Below, one piece after another: positions 52,560-61,123 of a stretch of DNA of 64,000 nucleotides; position 1 is the stretch's first letter; every line of letters starts with the position of its first letter. Origin of the DNA: a virus; the IMG/VR virus record IMGVR_UViG_3300049043_000112, positions 124,001 through 188,000 of that record; one strand, given 5' to 3'. A program made the translations under genes and the position numbers. The notes below the pieces were generated by a model. The model was given only the letters and a program-made list of their open reading frames with translations, did no database searches and was not told the DNA's origin.

Positions 52560-54590
52560 CCCAGAACCAATAAAATTATTATTACTTCCTGTGGTATTAT
52601 AACGTCCTGCACCAGAACCAAAGAAGTTATTGTATCCTCCAAAAGTATTGCATAGTCCTGCAGATACTCCTATAAAGTTATTACGAACGCCTGTTGTATT
52701 GCAGAAACCAGCACGTAATCCTAAGAAATTATTATATTGTCCAAAAGTATTAGAAAATCCAGCACATTGCCCTATGAAGTTGTTGTTGTTTCCTGTGGTG
52801 TTGTTTCTACCAGCAGAAGAACCAAAGAAGTTATTGTTGCTTCCAGTGGTATTACAAAGTCCAGAATTAAGACCAAAGAAATTATTATATGAACCTGTAG
52901 TATTATACCTACCTGCACTACGACCCATCAAATTATTAAAACATCCTGTAGTATTACGATATCCAGCAGAGCATCCTATAAAATTGTTACTACTACCAAA
53001 AGTGTTGATACATCCAGCACATTGCCCTATAAAAGTGTTGTAGTTTCCTGTGGTGTTGCAGAAACCTGCAAAGTATCCAAAGAAATTATTAGATTGTCCA
53101 AAAGTATTAAAATACCCAGCACATTGCCCTATGAAGGTGTTGTTGGACCCTGTGGTGTTTGAGTAACCACCAGCAAATCCAATAAAGTTATTATAATTAC
53201 CAAAAGTATTTCTGTATCCTGCAGATACACCTATAAAGTTATTAGCATTTCCAGTTGTATTTAATTGCCCTGCAAACGCTCCAAAGAAGTTGTTGTATTT
53301 TCCTGTCGTATTAGAATATCCAGCACATTGCCCTATAAAAATATTATTGGTTCCTGTAGTATTTTGATTTCCTGCAGCACTTCCGATGAAATTATTATTA
53401 CAACCAATAGTATTAAAACGTCCAGCACCTCTTCCTATAAAGTTGTTATTAGACCCTGTGGTGTTGTTTCTACCTGCATAGAAACCAAAGAAGTTATTAT
53501 AGCAACCAGTAGTATTAGAACATCCAGCAAATATACCAAAGAAGTTGTTATAAGTACCAAAGGTATTAGAAAATCCAGCACATTGCCCTATGAAGGTGTT
53601 GTGGTTTCCTGTGGTGTTGCAAAATCCAGCACGTGATCCAAAGAAATTATTGCAACTTCCATAAACATTAGAAAAACCTGCATAACGACCTATAAAATTA
53701 TTATCATTTCCAGTAGTATTTTGACATCCAGCACCACGCCCAAAGAAATTATTACCAAATCCAGTGGTATTAAGAACTCCTGTAGCAACACCAAAGAAGT
53801 TATTAAAACAACCTGTAGTATTACATAATCCTGAACTTTGTCCAAAAAAGTTATTATAAGAACCAAAAGTATTATTTGCTCCAGCATTGGAACCTATAAA
53901 GGTGTTGTGGTTTCCTGTGGTGTTACAACGACCTGCATTAAACCCGAAGAAGTTATTATTTCCACCAAAAGTATTAGAATATCCAGCACATCTTCCTATG
54001 AAGTTGTTGTTGTTTCCTGTGGTATTAAATCTTCCACTGTAAGCACCAAAGAAGTTATTATAAGAACCACTAATATTACATAAACCAGCAGTTGTACTTA
54101 AAAAGATATTTCCATTTCCAATGGAATTATTTTTCCCTGCGTTTAAACCTATAAAAATATTTCTAATTCCAATTGTATTATAATATCCAGCACAGGTTCC
54201 TATGAAGGTGTTATCAGTTCCTGTGGTGTTACAAAATCCTGCACTAAATCCAAAGAAGTTATTAAAACAACCAGAAGTATTAAAAGCACCAGCACTATTT
54301 CCTACAAAGAAATTACTACATCCAAATGTATTACAAACTCCAGCGGTACGACCAATAAAAGTATTATTAGACCCAGTAGTATTTGCTTGTCCAGCACCAC
54401 TTCCTATAAAGACATTACGGGTTCCAGTGGTATTACATTGTCCAGCATTTTGTCCAATAAAAGTATTATAAACTCCAATTGTATTAGAATATCCAGCACA
54501 TTGTCCTATAAAAATATTATGATTACCAGTCGTTGTGGAACTACCAGCACCAACACCAGCAAAGAAGTTATTTTGCCCACCACTTAAACT
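49695..54590 (-). repeat. 51-bp tandem repeat array (17-residue units), about 96 copies
   Basis: The largest of the three arrays. Units NNFFGxxAGxxNTTGxx with changes at 6-7, 10-11 and 16-17. An identical DNA stretch (ccagcacattgccctat on the plus strand) recurs at least ten times within it and also in the other arrays. Confidence 0.92.
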
Positions 54591-54878
54591 ACTTCCAGTT
54601 GTGGTATCACCAATTCTTATATTCGCTGTAGAACCAAAAGATACCTGAGTAAACGTAGAAACACCAGTGATATTCAGGTCTGCAAACGTGTTAGGACCAG
54701 TTGATATAGCACTTTCAATTGTTGCCGCTGTTGTAGCGTCTAGCGACGTAATGTTTTGAAGTTGTCTTGCAGAACTGATAACTTGTGTTGAACCAATGGA
54801 TAAGGTTCTTACGCTTGTAATACCAACACTAAAATTATCGTCTTGTACGTTATCTCCGCTAATTCTAGTTAGTGGCAT
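52518..54878 (-). CDS. 17-residue-repeat fibre, N-terminal fragment
   Basis: 786 residues starting MPLTRISGDNVQDDNFSVGI, with SARQLQNITSLDATTAATIE and FADLNITGVSTFTQVSFGST, head elements shared with the protein encoded at 45865-49161. Then about 40 repeats. The frame is lost at 52560-52562 (GGG should be GGGG), after which GAGYCNTFGSCNNFLGQFAG continues in the next frame. The full protein would be about 1894 residues, one of the largest in the window. Confidence 0.85.
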   Translation of the reverse strand: MPLTRISGDNVQDDNFSVGITSVRTLSIGSTQVISSARQLQNITSLDATTAATIESAISTGPNTFADLNITGVSTFTQVSFGSTANIRIGDTTTGSSLSGGQNNFFAGVGAGSSTTTGNHNIFIGQCAGYSNTIGVYNTFIGQNAGQCNTTGTRNVFIGSGAGQANTTGSNNTFIGRTAGVCNTFGCSNFFVGNSAGAFNTSGCFNNFFGFSAGFCNTTGTDNTFIGTCAGYYNTIGIRNIFIGLNAGKNNSIGNGNIFLSTTAGLCNISGSYNNFFGAYSGRFNTTGNNNNFIGRCAGYSNTFGGNNNFFGFNAGRCNTTGNHNTFIGSNAGANNTFGSYNNFFGQSSGLCNTTGCFNNFFGVATGVLNTTGFGNNFFGRGAGCQNTTGNDNNFIGRYAGFSNVYGSCNNFFGSRAGFCNTTGNHNTFIGQCAGFSNTFGTYNNFFGIFAGCSNTTGCYNNFFGFYAGRNNTTGSNNNFIGRGAGRFNTIGCNNNFIGSAAGNQNTTGTNNIFIGQCAGYSNTTGKYNNFFGAFAGQLNTTGNANNFIGVSAGYRNTFGNYNNFIGFAGGYSNTTGSNNTFIGQCAGYFNTFGQSNNFFGYFAGFCNTTGNYNTFIGQCAGCINTFGSSNNFIGCSAGYRNTTGCFNNLMGRSAGRYNTTGSYNNFFGLNSGLCNTTGSNNNFFGSSAGRNNTTGNNNNFIGQCAGFSNTFGQYNNFLGLRAGFCNTTGVRNNFIGVSAGLCNTFGGYNNFFGSGAGRYNTTGSNNNFIGSGLVIAILLVLVIIS

Positions 54879-54879
54879 A

Positions 54880-55206
54880 TCAGGTCATCTCCAGAATTGA
54901 TAAACTTGCGTCTAAACTTGAATTTGTATCACTAATTGCAGTAATGCTATCATTCGCTTCCATAATAATTTTGTTCCCCTGCATTACTTCTAATGAGGAA
55001 CCTTGTGGAATTGGAACATTCTTAACTAAACTTACACTATCAGAACTCGTTCTTGAAATTCCAACCGTGACATTAATACTTCCACCAGAAATATTTGCTA
55101 ATGTCAGACCAATCACTGTGGTCATAGTAGCAGATGGAACTGTATAAATTCCAACGGTCGTAACACCGATGTTTGTTTTTGTGCGTAGCTTGAAAACGTT
55201 CGCCAT
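54880..55206 (-). CDS. Small structural protein beside fibre genes
   Basis: A 108-residue protein, with FKLRTKTNIGVTTVGIYTVP, TVIGLTLANISGGSINVTVG and VPIPQGSSLEVMQGNKIIM. It resembles the 113-residue protein at 63045-63386 (VGIYTAPVGYTGVVLLAQAA, and a 'LaGkl.le..d.v' ending), so these two are paralogues. It lies 1 base before the repeat-fibre gene and 8 bases after the giant repeat-fibre gene. Possibly a capping or collar protein of the fibre. Confidence 0.65.
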   Translation of the reverse strand: MANVFKLRTKTNIGVTTVGIYTVPSATMTTVIGLTLANISGGSINVTVGISRTSSDSVSLVKNVPIPQGSSLEVMQGNKIIMEANDSITAISDTNSSLDASLSILEMT

Positions 55207-55213
55207 TTATAGT

Positions 55214-58200
55214 TTATCCAAATGCTATTGAGAGACGTAGTGCTTCATCAAGAATATTAACTCCACCCACTTTAAGCGCGGTTGAACTATTTATATCACC
55301 CACCACATCCAGTTTATAATTTGGTACTGAGGTTCCTATACCGACGCTGCGAGTTTGAGTATCAAATACAAACGGGTCAGTGGATGTTGAAATACCGATA
55401 ATGGAGGTTGTAGCACTTCCAACAAACGCAATACTCTGATAACGTGGATTGGTGACTGTGGAGATACTTAAGGCACCAGCGGCAGCAGAGAGTTGTGTGA
55501 AATCAACAACAACTGTGCTTCCGTATCCAGCGATTGTAATTCCACTTCCAACAATATTAATGTCAGTGAACCCAACACCAATTCTGCGGTTGATAACACC
55601 AGATTGTGGATTAACACTTGTGGAACCAATACCAATTCCAGAAGTGAATAACTGACCACTTTGATACAATGCACCACTGAAGTTAATGTTTCCACCAACG
55701 TCTAAGGTGTATCCAGGAGCAGTGGAATTAATACCAACTCTTGGTCCGTTGGTTGTGGTAAGAATTGTTCCACCAACACCAACGTTTAGAAGTCCCGTTG
55801 TTGTAGCAGCACTGACACTGAGATTGGTTGCGTTCAGTGCTGCAATTGTTCCAACACCAGTGTAGTTAAGATAAGTTCCAGAAATATATGGAAGTGATGC
55901 AGTTCCACTGACTGTTAGATTATTCAGTGTTCCAACAGAAGTCAGTGAAGAGTTTGTTACACCAGTCCCAAGTGATGTTGAAGATAAGACATCTATACCA
56001 TTAATCTTATAAGTCTTACCTGTCGGAATATTTAAATTTTCACTAGATTTTAGTGAATTATTAACATAATCATAAGTGAAAGTCTTACGAATATTCGTAG
56101 AACCAATTCCAATTCCAGCACCATCAAGAAGAACATTGCTTGCAACACTTGTAGCAATACCAACAATAAAGTCCCCAAGAGCAATGGCAGTTGAATTAAC
56201 TACAACCTGACTACCATCAACATAAAGGTCACCCTTAATTCGAACTGCTCCACTATTGTCTCCAATGGCAGCAGGGTCGATAACAATACTTGAAGGTCCA
56301 GTGATTGTATCAGTGGTAATATTAATTCCAGTACCAATTGCACCCGTTGAAAGGCGAGTTGCAGTTACAATTCCCGTTAAGTTTAGATTTGTAATTGAAG
56401 CTGCAGTGCTATTGAAGTTGGTGATTGTACCAACTCCAGTGTAGTTCAGATTAGTACCACTGATTGTTGTAACGACACCAGTTACAAGATTGCCTCTATT
56501 TGCGTTAAGAGTAGAAGCATCTATGTTCGTATAATTTGCAGTTGTACCAGTGATTGAAGTTACAACACCAGAAGTAATATAAGCATTATCAAAGTCTGCA
56601 AATGTATAAGTAAGATTTGTACCGCTTAAAGTATCAACCGTACCAATACCAGTGTAATTTAAGAAAATACCTGTTGCACTGGTTATAATACCAGTAACGA
56701 TATTTGCACGATTAAAGTTACCAGTTGCATATGTTAAATTAGTTCCACTGAGAGTTGTAATTGAACCAGTAGTGCTATTCAGTGTTGCAATTGTACCAAC
56801 ACCAGTATAGTTAAGGTTTGTACCAGTTAAGTTGGTTGCGACACCAGTAACAATGTTTGCAGTTCCAAAGTTTCCAGTACCATACGTTAAGTTAGTACCA
56901 CTAAGAGTTGCAATTGTACCGATACCAGTGTAATTCAGTGTTGTACCAGTGATTGAAGTTACAACACCAGTGACTACATTTGCGGTCCCAAAATTACCAG
57001 TGGTATAGGTTGCACTTGTACCACTAATCGTTGAGATACTTCCAGTGGTACTATTAAGTGTTGTAATCGTACCAACACCAGTGTAGTTAAGATTTGTACC
57101 ACTAATGGTCGTAACTACACCAGCAACAACGTTTGCTGTACCAAAATTACCAGTGGTGTATGTGGCATTAGTACCAGAAATCGTGGTAACAACACCAGTT
57201 ACAATATTGCCAGTTGTAAGATTGCCAGTACCATAAGTCAGATTAGTACCACTAAGTGTCGTAACAACACCTGTTACAATATTACCAGTTCCTAAGTTAC
57301 CTGTGGTATAAGTTAAGTTGGTTCCACTGAGAGTTGTAATTGAACCCGTAGTACTGTTAAGCGTTGTAATTGTACCAACACCAGTATAATTTAAATTACT
57401 ACCTGAAATCGTGGTAACAACGCCAGTAACGATATTACCAGTTGTAATGTTTGCAGTTCCAAGATTACCTGTGGTATAAGTAAGATTAGTACCACTAATT
57501 GTTGTGACGACACCAGTAACGATATTACCAGTTGTAAGATTACCAGTACCATAAGTCAGATTAGTACCACTAAGTGTCGTAACAACACCTGTAACTACAT
57601 TAGCAGTGCCTAAGTTACCTGTAGTATAGGTAAGATTAGTACCACTTAAAGTTACGATACTACCTGTAGTGCTATTCAGTGTTGCAATCGTACCAATACC
57701 ACTATAAGTTAAGTTAGTACCACTAAGTGTCGTAACTACACCAGTAACAATATTACCAGTAGTAATATTTGCAGTTCCTAAGTTACCAGTCGTATAAGTT
57801 AAGTCAGTACCTGAAATCGTGGTAACAACACCAGTAACGATATTTCCAGTTGTGAAGTTACCGTTACCATACGTTAAGTTAGTGCCACTAAGAGTAGTAA
57901 CAACACCAGTTACAATATTTCCTGTAGCAGCATTGAGTGTTGTAAGAGTTCCTGTTGTACCAGTTAGATTGGTAATTGTACCAACACCAGTGTAATTCAG
58001 ATAAGTACCACTGATATTGGTAACAATACCAGTTACAACATTTGCATTTGTAATGTTTGCAGTTGTAATAATAGCAGTTGGTGCCGTGATAATACCAGAA
58101 GCATTGATATTTCTAACAACTGCTAAATCTCTTTCAGTGAATTGAACACTTCCAGCAGCAAGTCTTGTACCAACTGGAAACTGAGTTGAACCAATACCAA

Positions 58201-60223
58201 CAGCATAGTTTGTTAACCAAGCATCAGTTCCTAAACCAGAGAAGGAACCTGCCTTAAACCACATAATTTTCTTATATGTGGCAGGAGTGGTTTCAATTCC
58301 AGCAATGAATAGTTGAGTTAATGGTGTTCCTTCTGTCGATGCAACTGCAATACCACCATGATTTGCTGTTGTATCTGTAGAAACATCATTATTATAAGCA
58401 TCTGTAGTGAAACCAAGAACAATATCTGCGTCTTTAACTCTAAAGTCTTGTGCAACAATATAAGCACTTGTACCACCAATCGTGATATTGCCAGTTACAT
58501 TCAGATTGTTATTAACCTGTAAGTCATTTGCAATCGTGACATTTCCAGGTAACGTTGGATTGTTTGCAATTGCAACAACTGGTGTTGAGCTCTCTCCAGT
58601 TCCACCAGTAATTGTAATTTGATTTGTAGTTCCAGAAATATTCTGAACATAATCACCAGTTGTATCAGAACCAAGTGCAACAGAGTTAGGTTGAATTGTT
58701 GCAGCAAGAGAAACATTACCCGTTCCATCAAAGAAGATTGGTGAAGCAACAACATCACCAGTAATTTCAAATGTTCTTCTAGTTACAAGTTGAGTTGCAG
58801 ATGCTGCAATACCTGTAAGAGCACCTACAAATCCACCAGTTGAAGTTGTAACACCAGATATTAATAGATTGCTTCCACTGATATTTCCTGCAACTGTTAG
58901 ATTTCCAGTACCACCAAGTCGCATAACTTGAGTGGTGTTTCCATACCATTTAAATCCAACAGCATCAATATTATCATCAACTCCAAACCAAACATTATTT
59001 CCTTCAACACCAATTGCATAATTGGTTTTGGTGTTATTAGTAAAGTCATATAAACGAAGTCTTTCACCACTATAGTTACCAGCAGTTGGTGCTAAGAGTG
59101 ATGTACTGGTCGAAATAAAAGCGTTCCGAGTTGTTACAAACCCAAGAGCATTTAAATTATTTTGAACTGTAACTGTTGGAGTTGTGCTTCCAGTAAATTC
59201 AAGTGCCTTATATCCCCCAGCACTATTAATCTGCCCAACACCAATCGTTCCTTGGAAAGCAACGTTTCCAGTACCGCTATAAATGTAGAATGAATTAGTT
59301 CCGTCTGCTGCTTGAATATATCCTGTGCTTGGACGGAATGTGGAACCAGTTACAATACCTGATGAATTAATACTCTGAGCAGTCAGGTGTGTTACAGAAG
59401 TAACTCCAAGAGTGCTAATTCCAGTATAATTTAAATATGTACCAGTTAAATTAGTTGCGATACCAGTTACAATGTTCGCAGTACCAAAATTACCAGTTGT
59501 GTAAGTTAAGTTACTACCAGAAATCGTGGTAACGACACCTGTTACAGCGTTAGCGGTCGTGAAGTTACCATTACCATACGTCAGGTTAGTACCAGAAATC
59601 GTGGTAACAACTCCAGTAACGACATTTGCTGTTCCTAAGTTACCAGTAGTATAAGTGAGATTAGTACCACTTAGAGTTGCAATAGTACCAATGCCACTGT
59701 AATTCAGAGTGGTACCAGAAATCGTGGTGACGATACCTGCGACTACATTAGCAGTACCTAAGTTACCCGTAGTATAAGTGAGATTAGTACCACTTAATGT
59801 GTTAATCGTACCAATGCCACTATAATTTAAAGTAGTACCAGAAATTGTGGTTACAATACCACTAACAATGTTCGCGTTTGTATAATTAACTGTTGTACCA
59901 TTGAGTGTTGCAATTGTACCAACACCAGTATAATTTAAGTTGGTACCTGAGATTGTGGTAACAACACCAGTTACAATATTCCCTGTTCCTAAATTACCAG
60001 TTGTATAGGTTAAATTGGTACCACTTAATGTTGCAACGGTACCAATGCCTGTGACATTTAAATTTGTGCCGGTAATATTTGTAAGAGTTGCAATACCAGC
60101 ATTAATATTTCCGTTAAAAGTAGTGGCTGTAACTACACCAGTAACTAATACATCTCCAATTACGTGTAGAGCAGAAGTTGGATTTGTTGTCCCTATTCCA
60201 GTATTAGTCTTAAGTAGAGCCAT
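55214..60223 (-). CDS. Giant tail fibre with degenerate TTGNLGTANVVTG repeats
   Basis: A 1669-residue protein. Starts MALLKTNTGIGTTNPTSALH with VIGDVLVTGVVTATTFNG (the 'GIGTTnP' fibre lead). Two regions of repeated Thr/Gly-rich units (VVTTISGTNLTYTTGNLGTA, NVVTGVVTTLSGTNLTYGNG) flank a middle module with GNYSGERLRLYDFTNNTKTN. The C-terminal portion contains AVRIKGDLYVDGSQVVVNST, IGIGSTNIRKTFTYDYVNNS and YTLDVGGNINFSGALYQSGQ, and ends with no S74 domain (SSTALKVGGVNILDEALRL). Predicted to be a long beta-solenoid fibre. Confidence 0.85.
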   Translation of the reverse strand: MALLKTNTGIGTTNPTSALHVIGDVLVTGVVTATTFNGNINAGIATLTNITGTNLNVTGIGTVATLSGTNLTYTTGNLGTGNIVTGVVTTISGTNLNYTGVGTIATLNGTTVNYTNANIVSGIVTTISGTTLNYSGIGTINTLSGTNLTYTTGNLGTANVVAGIVTTISGTTLNYSGIGTIATLSGTNLTYTTGNLGTANVVTGVVTTISGTNLTYGNGNFTTANAVTGVVTTISGSNLTYTTGNFGTANIVTGIATNLTGTYLNYTGISTLGVTSVTHLTAQSINSSGIVTGSTFRPSTGYIQAADGTNSFYIYSGTGNVAFQGTIGVGQINSAGGYKALEFTGSTTPTVTVQNNLNALGFVTTRNAFISTSTSLLAPTAGNYSGERLRLYDFTNNTKTNYAIGVEGNNVWFGVDDNIDAVGFKWYGNTTQVMRLGGTGNLTVAGNISGSNLLISGVTTSTGGFVGALTGIAASATQLVTRRTFEITGDVVASPIFFDGTGNVSLAATIQPNSVALGSDTTGDYVQNISGTTNQITITGGTGESSTPVVAIANNPTLPGNVTIANDLQVNNNLNVTGNITIGGTSAYIVAQDFRVKDADIVLGFTTDAYNNDVSTDTTANHGGIAVASTEGTPLTQLFIAGIETTPATYKKIMWFKAGSFSGLGTDAWLTNYAVGIGSTQFPVGTRLAAGSVQFTERDLAVVRNINASGIITAPTAIITTANITNANVVTGIVTNISGTYLNYTGVGTITNLTGTTGTLTTLNAATGNIVTGVVTTLSGTNLTYGNGNFTTGNIVTGVVTTISGTDLTYTTGNLGTANITTGNIVTGVVTTLSGTNLTYSGIGTIATLNSTTGSIVTLSGTNLTYTTGNLGTANVVTGVVTTLSGTNLTYGTGNLTTGNIVTGVVTTISGTNLTYTTGNLGTANITTGNIVTGVVTTISGSNLNYTGVGTITTLNSTTGSITTLSGTNLTYTTGNLGTGNIVTGVVTTLSGTNLTYGTGNLTTGNIVTGVVTTISGTNATYTTGNFGTANVVAGVVTTISGTNLNYTGVGTITTLNSTTGSISTISGTSATYTTGNFGTANVVTGVVTSITGTTLNYTGIGTIATLSGTNLTYGTGNFGTANIVTGVATNLTGTNLNYTGVGTIATLNSTTGSITTLSGTNLTYATGNFNRANIVTGIITSATGIFLNYTGIGTVDTLSGTNLTYTFADFDNAYITSGVVTSITGTTANYTNIDASTLNANRGNLVTGVVTTISGTNLNYTGVGTITNFNSTAASITNLNLTGIVTATRLSTGAIGTGINITTDTITGPSSIVIDPAAIGDNSGAVRIKGDLYVDGSQVVVNSTAIALGDFIVGIATSVASNVLLDGAGIGIGSTNIRKTFTYDYVNNSLKSSENLNIPTGKTYKINGIDVLSSTSLGTGVTNSSLTSVGTLNNLTVSGTASLPYISGTYLNYTGVGTIAALNATNLSVSAATTTGLLNVGVGGTILTTTNGPRVGINSTAPGYTLDVGGNINFSGALYQSGQLFTSGIGIGSTSVNPQSGVINRRIGVGFTDINIVGSGITIAGYGSTVVVDFTQLSAAAGALSISTVTNPRYQSIAFVGSATTSIIGISTSTDPFVFDTQTRSVGIGTSVPNYKLDVVGDINSSTALKVGGVNILDEALRLSIAFG

Positions 60224-60243
60224 CTTCTTCCTTTATATAAGGT

Positions 60244-60251
60244 TATTTATT
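60244..60251 (-). promoter_or_regulatory. T4-type late promoter box (AATAAATA)
   Basis: AATAAATAACC on the minus strand, 21 bases before the ATG at 60223. One mismatch to TATAAATA. Confidence 0.4.
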
Positions 60252-60253
60252 TC

Positions 60254-61123
60254 CTAGTAATTAACATTATATCCAGTATAAATCGTCCAACTCGTACCAT
60301 CACTATTTCCTTCAAAAACATAACTTTGATTTTGCGATAATGTATAAGTTGCATATTGTGTTGTAGCACTTGCAACCATTCTTGCACCAGTAATCCTAGA
60401 ATGATTACCAACTAATAATTCCAAGACATTTTTTCCACCCATAATGCTTGGATTGAATAATGTAATCTCCAGAACAATGTTAGGAGACCCAACAGTTCCT
60501 GAAGTCGCTGCAGTTCCTTCATAACGAATTCTCTGATAATTCGTTCCACTTGCAAATCTAGAAACTCTTTGGTATGAGTTATCAGCAGAACCAAAATGGA
60601 ACTTAGGAACTGGTGGACGAGTTGCACCCAGTGCTCCAAGATTTCCATATTCACTTGCACCTGCACTAAAAGTTAGATACGTATTAGAACCCATATAGGT
60701 TGTTGTATATCCACTTCCAGCAATATAGAATGTAAATGGAAGAGTAATCGTTAAGAAACTATCATCGACAGAAGCATTTTGAATACTTGTCCACCCAGAA
60801 GGTGGATGTGGAGATGCCGCTCCAGCACCATAAGTAGGTGCTTTTGTTCCTGATACAATCGAATAAGAACCAGCAGGTGGTGGAGGTGTTACATCACTTA
60901 CACCAGTCAATTCATCAAAATAATTATAAACTCTTAAGTCCTTATTACTTACAATTCGCATTGGAACACTGCTGGTTAAGTCAGAAAACGTTCCTTCTTG
61001 CATTGTATTGGAGTAAAAAACTCCATACTGGTCTACACTTACATTTCTACTTGGTGCAGAAAATTCATCAAACAAGTTTGTAAATAAAACTCCATCTGAA
61101 CGTAATCTTGCTACAGTATTCAT
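60254..61123 (-). CDS. Fibre-associated virion protein
   Basis: A 289-residue protein: MNTVARLRSDGVLFTNLFDE then FSAPSRNVSVDQYGVFYSNT, a PPPPAGSYSIVSGT linker, then a beta-sandwich-like domain LPFTFYIAGSGYTTTYMGSN and YLTFSAGASEYGNL, NYQRIRYEGTAATSG. The first half recalls anchors of fibre proteins; the second resembles carbohydrate-binding modules. The start is shared with the stop of the upstream gene (1-base overlap), so they are translated together. Confidence 0.6.
   Translation of the reverse strand: MNTVARLRSDGVLFTNLFDEFSAPSRNVSVDQYGVFYSNTMQEGTFSDLTSSVPMRIVSNKDLRVYNYFDELTGVSDVTPPPPAGSYSIVSGTKAPTYGAGAASPHPPSGWTSIQNASVDDSFLTITLPFTFYIAGSGYTTTYMGSNTYLTFSAGASEYGNLGALGATRPPVPKFHFGSADNSYQRVSRFASGTNYQRIRYEGTAATSGTVGSPNIVLEITLFNPSIMGGKNVLELLVGNHSRITGARMVASATTQYATYTLSQNQSYVFEGNSDGTSWTIYTGYNVNY

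Noticed and set aside
43370-54590. Diversity-generating retroelement acting on the variable positions
   Set aside because: No reverse transcriptase, template repeat or adenine-biased variation is visible in the window.
43500-54600. CRISPR-like array (regular ~51-bp repeats)
   Set aside because: Repeats are in frame, encode one continuous protein motif and vary at fixed codon positions. Spacers are not unique.
46000-54600. Many plus-strand ORFs rich in Ser, Ile, Lys and Cys
   Set aside because: Antisense shadows of the repeat genes; they have no start signals and mirror the repeat period.
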